Below are positions 25,601-36,757 of a stretch of 64,000 nt of DNA, in pieces. Position numbers and translations under genes: made by a program. How positions within the stretch are numbered: position 1 is the stretch's first letter; the number at the start of each line of letters is the position of its first letter. Origin of the DNA: Mansonella perstans (lineage: Eukaryota > Nematoda > Chromadorea > Rhabditida > Onchocercidae); NCBI GenBank assembly GCA_037074765.1, contig JBAMDO010000575.1, forward strand, positions 186,001 through 250,000, read 5' to 3'. The notes under the pieces were generated by a model. It saw only the letters and a list, made by a program, of their open reading frames with translations, ran no database searches and was not told the origin of the DNA.

Positions 25601-28600
25601 CGATTGGGCCTAGAGACGATCTTATCCACCAACATAGAAACAAAGGCCTCTTTCAAAAGCCAGCTCAGAATTATTACTGCTGTAGTAACGCAAAATGTCT
25701 TCAAGAATCCAAAAATTACTAATAATCCAAAATATGTACGGGGAAAGACAAAGTAAGTTTCTCAAGGCCGAACGTGAATTTTGATTAATGAATAAAGTTA
25801 ACGTCAGTTTTTTAGACACATCATCAATGATCGGGGTGCGGAAGCTCTTCTACAGCATTTCTTGACAAAAATATGCCAGTTTATATTCATTGTTGAAAAG
25901 ACATGGCGAGATAATATTGTATCTAGGAAAAACCGCTGCCTTTTTGTTAAATGCTCACCATACAAGGTGAGAATTCTTTTTTCAAAATTTTGCATTAAGC
26001 TTATAAATAGATATACACCATTCTTGAGGAAATTACATCCATGATTGATCAAAATATTCATATTCCAGAGCATCAAAGATGTAGTGGCAATGTTGAGCCG
26101 GGAACTAATGACTGGTACGAGCAATTTACCGAAAACCCTTTCCCGTTTAGGTGTTTTTCTGGATCGCAAGCAAGGATTTTTTGACCAGTTTCATTACCAC
26201 GTAACTGACTTACTGAAAGATCTTGGTGATGGAATGATTCTCGGGTAATAATATAATTTTGCGTAATGCTTAATGTGAAGCTTCAAAACGATTCACTTTA
26301 AAAAAGCGCAAATTTCAGACGGACTGTGGAAATTTTAGCTAATCTGCAATATAATGCAGTGATACAGTATTTGCGTGATCCTTGTGGTGATCGACTTCGC
26401 AAAGTGGGCAATGTTAAAACAGTGATTGAATTTGCTAAACGAGAAGAAATTCTTCCTGAAGGTGAGGTACAAATTCAGAAAGAATGAAGATTTTTATATC
26501 TTTTTTATTTGAGGTTCGAATAATTAAATAGAATTAAACAAACTTTCTCAAAATAATTCTTGAATTATGAATAAATTCATTGGAGATTTGTATGTGGATG
26601 TTGATGGTATCGTGCAAGGAAATATCGACGAAATTATATCGCTTATTTGGCGATTAATTGGCAAGAAATTGGTAGAATTTTAATATTTTTAACTTTTATT
26701 TGGATTAATTTTGCATCGTTTTTATCTTTTGTTATAAATTTGATATACTTTCGTTTTTTGCTTTTAGGGCATTGTCAGTGAATCAGATAATTGCGATATT
26801 GAGATTGATTCAATATCTCAACAACTCCTGAACCTGTTCGGTTTATCATATGAGGTTGAATTAGATTTCTGCTCTGGTATGTAGAAGAAATAAATACGCT
26901 TACACTTATAACATCTCTTCTACTTTTTTAGATACGAAATCCTCTGGAGCTTGTTGACGGAAAATTGTTTTCCTTATTATGGAATCGATATTATTCATTA
27001 GGTACATCATTTGAGCTTTTCGACGGTACAACAATTTTGGAGAAAATTGCAAATGCTGTAAGTCAATTTTTATGATCATCATAATGATCCCAATTTACTG
27101 ATCATCATTAAATCGGATATCATTTAATCATTTTGATTGAGCTTTGTCTTCTCGATACCGATGTATGCTATTGTAGGCAGAGTATCATTTTGGAATCCCG
27201 TCGATAATGTTAGTGAAATGGAACGGCACACTTGACGAAAAAGCACTTTGTCTCTTTACCAAAATGTTCATATCACGCATTTCTGATTGTCATAAATTTA
27301 CTTCTGCTGCAGTCATAATACAACGTGCCTTTCGACGATATCGCACTACTTTAAAAAACAATTATAATATTTTTCATAAAGTAACATTTCTTTTTGTAAA
27401 AGATATAAACTTCTCAGTAGCATCATTTTCGATATTTTTTCATCATCTATGTTTTTTTTTTTTTTTTTTTTTTCAGAGAAACAATTTTTGTAGATGTAAG
27501 AGTTCTTTGAATTATAGAAATGATAAATGAGCGAAATAGAAATAGTGCTACCAGTTTCAATTTTGTTAGGAGCAGTAGCATAAAAATTTTATGAAGAATG
27601 GAAAAAAGAGTAAGGTGAGTACCATCACTGCTTATATTCTTAAATATCTCGTAAACTTTCTTTCAGATGTTTGCATCAGATCGATTAAAGGAGTCATGTA
27701 AAATAGTAATGGAAGAGGATTTGAAGCGAACGAATGCTTCATTCATAAAACAAGTAAATATAAGATTTTTTTCGGAACTGTAGACTCAATATTTCAATGA
27801 TATTTTTATATGTGATTCGTTGAATCATTTACATTTTAATTACAATCAATTTTTAAATTTTGTACAAACCTGAAATTTGTAAGCCTTTGGTTTTTCAGCG
27901 ATATTTTCGTATATGGCTTGCACAGACACTTTATCAAAGGATGAAGTCTGACAAGTTTTCGCAAGAACGGGAAGCAAAAGCAGTTATCATACAAGTATGT
28001 TATATATATATAAGTCACATCAGCTGTACGCAAATGTGTTATGTTTTATACAATTGTTATACAGGTGAGCTTCTAGTGGTCCGCCATTTTCGAGTAGTCA
28101 CTGTCCGAAATTATAGATCACTTTGTCTGCATTGCGGACTTTTATTGATTGCATGGTAATTTTAGAAACGCGTTAGGTTTTGGCTGGCACAAAAGTCCGA
28201 AATACAAAACAAAAAGATTTTGCAAAAGAGGGATAATGTAGCACGCGTTTTACAGTAAAGTTTAAATTTCGGCATTTGTATGTGACTCTGAAATCAACAT
28301 AACTACGAAAAACTGTAAATTATATAATTAGAAAAAAGTGATAGATAACAAGAAAGCTTAAAAAATTTTGGTTCACAATGAGTGCTTTTTCTAGTGTTGC
28401 GTACGTGGTTGGTTAGCACGATTGCATTACCGGAAATTATTACATGAAACATATTCACAAAAGCGTGAAAATGCTGCACTTACATTGCAGGTAATATTGC
28501 CTTTACATGTTTGGTTTTACATTCATGATTCTAAGATTTTAATGTGGATAAGATTCGAGATTTTTCTTTTACTGATTATTTTTCTTTAAATCATGATTTC

Positions 28601-31600
28601 ATGTAATTAGTTAATTTGATTTAATGATTGCCTTATCATTTCCGTTTACTTTTTAGAAATTTATTCGTGGGTGGCTTGCACGAGCGTTTTATCAGAGGTT
28701 ACTTGAACAGAATATGAGAAAACGAGAAAATGCAGTACTTGTTATACAGGTAAATTTCTAGCAACACGCTATTTGTTGAGTGTTCACTGTCCGGACTTAC
28801 AATTTGCCTGCATTGCGAACTTTTATTGATTGCATGCTACTTTTAGAAGCATGTTCGGTTGTGGCTGGCGCAGAAATCTGAAGCGCAAGACAAAAGGTTT
28901 CTGCAGAAGAGGGAAAATGCAGCACGCGTTTTGCAGGTAAACTTTAAATGTCGACATTTGCTGACTGATGCAAATAGCTGGGTGATTTTGATTTATAACT
29001 TTTATCAAAATGATCTTTTTTATTTTTCCTCTCCTCTGTTTTGCGATAAAAGATTTCAAAGCTGTAAATTCTAGGGTTGTGTACGTGAGTGGTTAAAACA
29101 ATTGCAATACCAGAATTTGCGACATGAAACATATTCACAAAAACGTGAAAATGCTGCACTTACATTGCAGGTAATATTGCCTTTACATGTTTGGTTTTAC
29201 ATTCATGATTCTAAGATTTGAATATGGATAAGATTCGAGATTTTTCTTTTACTGATTATTTTTCTTTAAGTCATGATTTCATGTAATTAGTTAATTAGAT
29301 TTAATGATTGCCTTATCATTTCCGTTTACTTTTTAGAAATTTATTCGTGGGTGGCTTGCACGAGCGTTTTATCAGAGGTTACTTGAACAGAATATGAGGA
29401 AACGAGAAAATGCAGTACTTATTATACAGGTAAATTTCTAGCAGTACGCTGTTTGTTGAGTGTTCTGTGGAACTATGTGAAACTATCTACTGTGCGGAAC
29501 TATCTACTAATTTGCCTGCATTGTGGACTTTTATTGATTACATGATAATTTTAGAAACGCGTTAGATTTTGGCTGGCACAAAAGTCTGAAATAAAAAACA
29601 AAAAGATTTTGCAAAAGAGGGATAATGCAGCACGCGTTTTACAGGTAAGGTTTAAATTCCGTCATTTGTGTGTGAGTATGACAATCAACATAATTACGGA
29701 AAATTGTGAATCATATGATTATACAAAAATGATAGATAACAAGAAAACTTAAAAAATTTTAATTCACAAAATGAACACTTATGTTTTTTTTGTTAGTTGC
29801 TATATGGAACTTCGAAACTTCAAGTTTTAGAGTTGCATACGTGGTTGGTTAGCACGATTGCATTACCAGAAATTATTACATGAAATATATTCACGAAAAC
29901 GTGAAAATGCTGCACTTACATTGCAGGTAATATTGCATTTACATATTTGATTTTACATCGTGTAGATCTTGCTCTTTCAGCTAATCATGATTCTAAGATT
30001 TGAATATGGATAAGATCCGAGATTTTTCTTTTATTGTTTATTTTTCTTTAAATCATGATTTTATGTAATTAATTAATTGGATCTAACGAATGTCTTATCA
30101 TTTCCAGTTTACCTTTCAGAAATTTATTCGTGGGTGGCTTGCACGAGCGTTTTATCAGAGGTTACTTGAACAGAATATGAGAAAACGAGAAAATGCAGTA
30201 CTTGTTATACAGGTAAATTTCTAGCAACACGCTATTTGTTGAGTGTTCACTGTCCGGACTTACAATTTGCCTGCATTGCGAACTTTTATTGATTGCATGG
30301 TAATTTTAGAAGCATGCTCGGTTGTGGCTGGCGCAGAAATCTGAAGCGCAAGACAAAAGGTTTCTGCAGAAGAGGGAAAATGCAGCACGCGTTTTGCAGG
30401 TAAACTTTAAATGTCGACATTTTCTGACTGATGCAAATAGCTGGGTGATTTTGATTTATAACTTTTATCAAAATGATCTTTTGTATTTTTCCTCTCCTCT
30501 GTTTTGCGATAAAAGATTTCAAAGCTGTAAATTCTAGGGTTGTGTACGTGAGTGGTTAGCACGATTGCATTACCGGAAATTATTACATGAAACATATTCA
30601 CAAAAACGTGAAAATGCTGCACTTACATTGCAGGTAATATTGCTTTTGCATATTTGGTTTTGCATGATGAATATCTTGTTGTTCGAGATAAGGGATGGAA
30701 TTCGAAGTTATTTTTTTTTCATGTTAATCCTTTCAAATTGTTTTAGCGATATGCACGTGGCTGGATAGTCCGTAAAAATTACCGCCGGATGCGGCATGAA
30801 ATAGCCTTACGTAAACACGAATATGCGGCAAATTCTTTACAGGTATGTTGTTGTTTTTTTTTAGCAGTTCCAGCACTATGCCTTTGCAATTTTACATGCA
30901 ATATACTTTTTAAGTCAAATCTTCTGCATTTCAAATATTGGTGAGTTTGAAATTGGAAAAGATACAAAAAATAGAGAATTTAGCATTATTTTAACATTTT
31001 TTAAACATTTGCGGAGGTGGATATGCTACCCAATGCTACTCAAAATGCTATCCACATTAAGAAATTATCATCCAATGTATTTGGAAGAAATTGGTTTTTT
31101 ATGAACAAGAAAACGCAATATTTATTGCGGCATTGAACATTTTTTGAAATAATGTAACAGTTAACTCGGGTCCCACGCAGTCGTTTTCTGCCAAGTCTAA
31201 AAGTTTTAGTGCAATGGCCATTGTACGATCTCTTTATAGTTATTATGGTTTCTCTTGTGACTTCTCGGATATTCTAATTTTTATAGCTGCCTGTCCATGC
31301 TTATTATACAAAGAGTCCAACGAGAATAAGGGCAGGAAACGAAAAGTTGAATTGGTTAAGATGGAAAAATTGTACATGTGCAAACATCAAAAAATGTTAA
31401 GAATTTGCAGGGTTCCATTCCTGTCATTGAATGCTCGAATGATAAATTTGAAAACAAAATGAATGGATGCGAGGTTATCAGTAGTGCAGAATGTCTGCGG
31501 ATATTACGTGAACTGAGAAAACAACATAATCATTTACGATTTAGACGTCAGAAGTATTTACAACTTGTAGAGGTATTCTGTAAATTGCACCAAGTTAAAG

Positions 31601-32911
31601 TCAAGAATGGCTTTTTTGTGTTTTTAGCAATTATTCACAAAACTAGTGAACATTGCAGGATAAAATGAAATTTGCACTCTTGCTCAGAACGCAGAGAGAT
31701 CGACGCATAAAAGCTACCATAACAATACAGGTATTTTCCTTCCTATGCAAATGATTTGATAGTTACAAAAAAAATTAAGTTTGAGATGCAATTTTTTAAT
31801 GGCATAAAATTTGAAGGCATGGTGGCGTGGGTGTCTTCTTCGCAAGCAATATATAGCACTGCGCAATCAGGTAGCGGCAAATCGTTCTGCTCGTCAGGAA
31901 GCAGCATCAAATGAGGAATGGTCTGAAAGAATGCAGCCGATTATGAATCGCGTGATGAATGCTATGATGAATTTGAACTCAAAGCGACTTTACATTCGTT
32001 ACAAAGCTACTGAAGTATTGCGTAAGTTTTTTTTTTTAAGATTCGTAGAATATTATCTTAAATATTACGATCGCTTCGTTTTGCAAAATACTTATTCGCA
32101 CTGAAACGAACTATTTTTTTCTTTTTGCCTTAAAATATTTTAGAAAAATTTGTTGGATTGTCAGAACTGTGCGCTCAGTACGTATTCAACAGCGGCGGTC
32201 TGGAATGTATTTTGGATTCCTTAGATGGGTGCAATCGCAGCGTTGGATCTACTGAAGTAGTGATTCCTCTTTGCTCCATCCTATCGAATGTATTGAAGGT
32301 TTCCAATTTCATTTAAACTTCAATTATGACACATTCAAATTCTCGTTAAACTTCGAAAACAGGTAATATTTCGTGTGCTGGATATTTGCTAAGAATCCGA
32401 AGGAAAAAAATATAATTTCAGTTTAAAATTATTCGGAACAAACTGGGCGAGGAACGTCGAATGGATATTTTGAAGCAGTGTTATCATTTCATATTAGCAT
32501 TTCACAATGTTCCAGAAGTGGTGGCTGATCTGGTTGCCGTTATAATAGCATTAAATGAGAAGACTAAACAGGTGAACAATTAGAAATTTTCTGATATTTT
32601 GCTGATATGGAACACTGATTACTGCACGACAAGTTTGGGACTTTCACATGTTATCTCTCTTATGAACCACTTTGCATTGTGCTGCTGATCCCGCTCTGAG
32701 CTGATTTAGCTAGGCAGATTCATGGGATTTCCGTTTGTTACGCAAATTCATGGAATTTCCGTTTGTTAATATCATACCAATCGGTAATTATTTTCAGTAT
32801 AAAAAGGCACCCTACTTTATTGCGGAATTGACGAAAAAGTTTGCGAAATTATCAGAATGTGATCAACGATTAACTGCACTCCGAAAGCTGCAAAATTGTG
32901 TGCTAAATTAG
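22683..32911 (+). CDS. aspm-1: ASPM-like spindle protein with CH region, IQ exon array and helical C-terminus
   Basis: ASPM binds calmodulin and LIN-5/NuMA at spindle poles. Main exons: 22683-22734, 22841-22909, 23199-23410, 23842-23932, 24132-24266, 24363-24587, 24858-25007, 25131-25263, 25344-25450, 25548-25752, 25816-25966, 26069-26244, 26319-26461, 26586-26671, 26768-26854, 26932-27057, 27177-27380, 27667-27753, 27899-27994, the IQ array 28166-30633, 30747-30842, 31411-31572, 31659-31730, 31817-32021, 32144-32298, 32422-32571, 32798-32911. About 1,500 residues. The Ser-rich N-terminus is followed by an ASPM/CH region (LLNLFLSFHPFYLRLGLETI, RDPCGDRLRKVG), the first IQ motif (AAVIIQRAFRRYR), then roughly thirteen IQ units, then a helical C-terminal domain. 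The first three exons are less certain, and a short exon near 27579-27614 is unclear. One intron uses a GC donor (25451). Exon 28166-28255 lacks its donor. Confidence 0.87.
27452..27476 (+). repeat. Poly-T tract ending in a CAG acceptor-like site
   Basis: Twenty-two T followed by CAG within an ASPM intron. It looks like a very strong 3' splice site, but the sequence after it (AGAAACAATTTTTG) has no clean in-frame continuation, so the exon structure between 27381 and 27666 is left open. Confidence 0.6.
28166..30633 (+). repeat. Tandem IQ-exon cassettes within ASPM
   Basis: Eleven consecutive phase-0 exons form a repeating A-B-C cassette. A (90 nt, xVRxWLAQKSE): 28166-28255, 28847-28936, 29555-29644, 30310-30399. 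B (96 nt, CVRxWLARLHY): 28395-28490, 29075-29170, 29831-29926, 30538-30633. C (93 nt, KFIRGWLARAFYQRL): 28657-28749, 29337-29429, 30120-30212. Each splice junction falls right after the Gln of an IQ motif, so motifs straddle introns. Introns are also nearly identical between copies. C1-A2-B2 and C3-A4-B4 are offset by exactly 1,463 bp, and A1 pairs with A3 while A2 pairs with A4, implying a three-exon duplication followed by a six-exon duplication. Confidence 0.93.
32718..32768. repeat. 28-bp direct repeat in the last ASPM intron
   Basis: Two copies of ATTCATGGGATTTCCGTTTG (one mismatch) spaced 28 bp apart, within the intron 32572-32797. Confidence 0.8.
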
Positions 32912-33739
32912 ATTAGCAGCACTCTACTATTAATTTTAGATGTTCTTTCTCACAAAAAATATGAATACATCGCTGTAATACCAGAAATGAACTGTTTTCT
33001 ATGGTTCTTAAAACTTAAATTCGTTGCGAATCGACGTGAAGCGATTTTTACGGCTTAGTATATCATATTACTTTCTTATTCATACGATCTGTATAATTAA
33101 AACGTGCTATTAAGAACAAATCTGATTCTGATTACGAAAAAACTCAGTACTATGTCATTCAGTTCGATATTATTTCATTTCGTTCAATATTACGTTTGAA
33201 AGATACCAGATGTATAATAATTCGAGTATCTTTTTCATGTTTTATTTTATATATTGCTTAACTATATGTCATGTTTTAAGCGATCAGATACAATTAAAAA
33301 AAAATACTCTTTTTAATCACATCTAAATACATTTCATACATTACAATTCAGAATATTGAAATAGATGTGTTGCTGCTGTTTTCTTTCAACAAATTTTAGA
33401 AACATAATGACTTCTTACTTGTGGAAGCCTAAGGTAAGTTTTAAAGAATAAGACATTAGAATCCTGATTGTTTGAGAATTAGATCTGTTTCCTAAGAGGT
33501 ATAAATTCTACTGATTTCAGCTTAATTTCACATCAGAGGAAAACGTCAAATATCGTTTACTTAAAATCATTATTAGTCGATGTATATTTGTTTACGTTTC
33601 AACTTTAAATGATTAGCAATTCCATACATTTGTTACCGTCTTGTGCAAGTTTTCTGAGATAAACACAAAAAAAGCTGAAAGCAGAATTATAAAATATTTT
33701 CAATTAAGGAGAAAGAATTAACGAGAGGGAAGTCTTTAA
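32912..33739. other. Intergenic, no gene seen
   Basis: 3' flank of ASPM and 3' flank of the small minus-strand gene that follows. AT-rich with no supported coding sequence. Confidence 0.55.
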
Positions 33740-34048
33740 TTACTGCTCCACTCGATTTTTTTCGTTATTCTGAATTGCAATTCCAAGTCCTCGTAAAGCT
33801 GCCATCCCGAAGCCAAGTCCATGATTGAGAAGATCTAAGCCAGGGTTTGTTGGCATCAGTCCATTACTCAACAAATTTAACAAGTCCAAATTGTTAATTG
33901 AAGCTGGTCTGTTTTGTGGGACGGATTCCAGAGACGGTGATAACATTTGCAGCGATCCTGTCAAATCTGGTCGATGCTGTTGCCATTCTCGTAAATTTTG
34001 TCCTGATGTTCCTAATATAAGCAGGAAAGGAACCACGAAAGACTTCAT
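33740..34048 (-). CDS. Small predicted secreted protein, unknown function
   Basis: An uninterrupted 102-residue frame on the minus strand. It opens with a plausible signal peptide (MKSFVVPFLLILGTSGQ). The mature part is Leu/Asn/Gly-rich and has repeated LDLLN and LLNHGLGFG-like segments, no Cys pairs and no obvious dibasic processing sites. The composition is more even in codon use than the AT-rich surroundings, which supports coding. A TTTAAG acceptor lies two bases upstream of the ATG, suitable for trans-splicing. No family is recognised. Confidence 0.55.
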   Translation of the reverse strand: MKSFVVPFLLILGTSGQNLREWQQHRPDLTGSLQMLSPSLESVPQNRPASINNLDLLNLLSNGLMPTNPGLDLLNHGLGFGMAALRGLGIAIQNNEKNRVEQ

Positions 34049-34968
34049 ACCTTAAATGAAAACGATTAATTTTTTAAAAAAAGTGAAATTTAAGACACAA
34101 CGTTTGAAATTTTTCCCTTTTTTTCCTTTTGTCATTGTCTCGCTTAATGCAACTGATTTAAAATTTAGGTTTAATGGAGCAAAAACAATCGCCTTAAAAA
34201 ATCACCTGATATGATGAATAATGCCGCCGCTGTCGTAAATTGATCATATGGTAGTTCCGGATGACTGTTTTTATAGTGAATCTCAGAATATTTGTGCAAA
34301 TACTGCGAAGCTTAATAAAGAGTTAAAATATCAAAGACTACAGTGAATGTCAACAAAGCAATCATACATTTAAGAAGAATTGTAATTTCCATTACTACGT
34401 TGGACTACCTCAATTTAGTTGCTTTAAGTAATCATGCAAACTTCGCCAATATGTCTTTCTTTTAACAGCAAATAATTTCTATTTACAAATGCAAGAAAGA
34501 AAGGCTTGTAGACTCAATTCAAGATTTTTTTGTTGACACTGATCACTTCGATTTTTGGTCGCTTAATCGTTCTTGGTATTTTTGTTAAAATTCCTGAATT
34601 TGTAAGTATTAAAACAGCTTTGAAGGTTTGAAATGTTTCCCGATGATTTTAATACAACTTCATGTCAACTCTCAGTTTATATGAATTTCCCGTTCCCCAA
34701 TTATTGAAGAGAAAAAAAAAGCACTGTGACGATGAAATGAACGAATGGTGCTGAATAGAATTCATTATTCGAAATCAAAACGTATGTTTATTTCAAATTT
34801 GAAATATTCTTATGGAATTTATTGGTTTATTAAGAATAGTTTGTTTGGTGCATTCGAGAGATCAGTGCTTGAGATTTTTTGGTTGTGTTGAAAATAGGTG
34901 AGTTAGTGAATTGCTGAAAAAGAGATAAGGTCATTTTCTGTTATGGTGAAGATGATGAATTCAGGCAA

Positions 34969-35253
34969 ATGTCAATTACTTTTATAGTGGGAACAGTATT
35001 TATATATGATAAATTGCAAGAAATTCAGAAAAGATCTATATTTGCTAGATATGTGAGGAAAGGATTAGACCATTACAATTGGGTCATTTATCTACAGACT
35101 GATAATAAGCAAGGAAGATTTAAACATTTCAGATCAACATCACTTTTTACCTATTTGATTAATACTTTAGAAAAAAAACATTACAAATTAACAATGGATA
35201 ATAATTGGAACAGCTCTATGCACCATGCGTCCTTTGAACTTTCTGCTGCATAA
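34969..35253 (+). CDS. Weak hypothetical open frame
   Basis: A 94-codon frame starting at ATG 34969, just after an ATTCAG acceptor-like site. The product begins MSITFIVGTVFIYDKLQ and is rich in Tyr, Asn and Lys, as AT-rich DNA would give by chance. No family resemblance, no partner exons. Listed only because of the acceptor context. Confidence 0.15.
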   Translation: MSITFIVGTVFIYDKLQEIQKRSIFARYVRKGLDHYNWVIYLQTDNKQGRFKHFRSTSLFTYLINTLEKKHYKLTMDNNWNSSMHHASFELSAA

Positions 35254-36757
35254 ATCGTATTCGAACTTTCGTCATTCGTCCTCGTGGATTCATTCGTATT
35301 CTTGCAAAAAAACTTTTGAATGCTTTGTCTATTAGCTTCATTTGAATAGTATTCTCATATCATCGTTCAGAATTATGCATGCCTGAACTAATTATCTCTG
35401 TGAAACACTTCAACTGTTTTTTGTTTGCTTCAGTGTTATTAATTGTTGCATTATTTTTATTATTATTTTTTTATTCTCTGTGCTAATTTTCTTTCCCAAA
35501 ATGCTCGAAGGATTTTGTACTGAACTGACCTTTTAAACAGTATGAAATTATGAATGAAAGCGAAGTGGAAATCAGACATTTCGTCCCTATTTGGTTTTGA
35601 AATATGAGGCAACAGAAAGATTTGACAACTGTTGTCATTAATTGTCACCAGAATCATTTAAGAGTTTAAAGTGTAAACTTTTTGTTTTATACTTTGTTTT
35701 CGTTAAACGATGTGATCATAAAATGCAAAATTGCTTGTATTCAACGAGGCAAACAAATAAACAATGAAAAACCAAACCGCTGCAGCTAAAACAAAAAAAA
35801 AATTTTTGACTATTTAATTTCTAGAGCAGTTTCTCATACACTTGTCATTACTTGTGTGACATTTAATAAGTCACAGTATGACACCACGAATAAATGGTAG
35901 TGCTAAGATGAATCAAATTCATTCACCATGACATTATGGCTATTGTTTCTTCAAACTTCAAAACACCTGAAAAAATGGAGGGAATTTGAGAATCAATTTG
36001 AGAAATTTTAATCTCTGTCAAATGAAAGGCATCCCCGAGTGCAATTGAAATTCGGAATAATATTTTTCATTAACTTCATCACTCGTATTTCATATAAACA
36101 ATCAATAGCATAGTTGGGAAACTTAATAATATGAAATTAACAGTAAACATTGAATTACTAACTTATTTTATGTGACTGGTATAGATTGACTCAGGATGTC
36201 ATTTTCAAAATGATATTTGAGTGAAATTCGAAATTAATTTATTAAAAATTGTTACTTCATCATATCTATCTCAGTGAAATCCTATGGTATTACTTGGAAT
36301 CAATACTGTCAATTTTTGTCACAATTTTTCGCCCTAAACATCAATTGACAATTCCGCTTCTTTGAAAACAGTTTTCTAGCAATTTAATGTTTGTAGATTG
36401 CTTTTGAGAATTAGCATAAACCTTAGCATAAACCAAGTTAATGATCAGTAACCTGTATGACTAATGTTTTTCAGTTTTATCATTTATTATTCAATTATAT
36501 CAGTCCTTTTCAATTAAATTTGCTTGCACATGTCTCATTAACATTGTTAACTAATTTCCATCTGCTGTATGTTGTAATGGACATTCGGAAGAAGGAAATT
36601 TTTCATTTCTTTTCCTAACCTTATTTGTTTTTGAATCTATAATAATTGTTATGGTAACATTCGAATTCATTTTAATTTTTTTAAGCAATCAAAATACCAT
36701 TCATCATAAAATGCTGAACCTTTGAGAATTCCATTTCATTTCTACTATTTGCAACAA
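35254..36757. other. Intergenic, no gene seen
   Basis: AT-rich spacer without a consistent exon chain on either strand. Confidence 0.55.
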
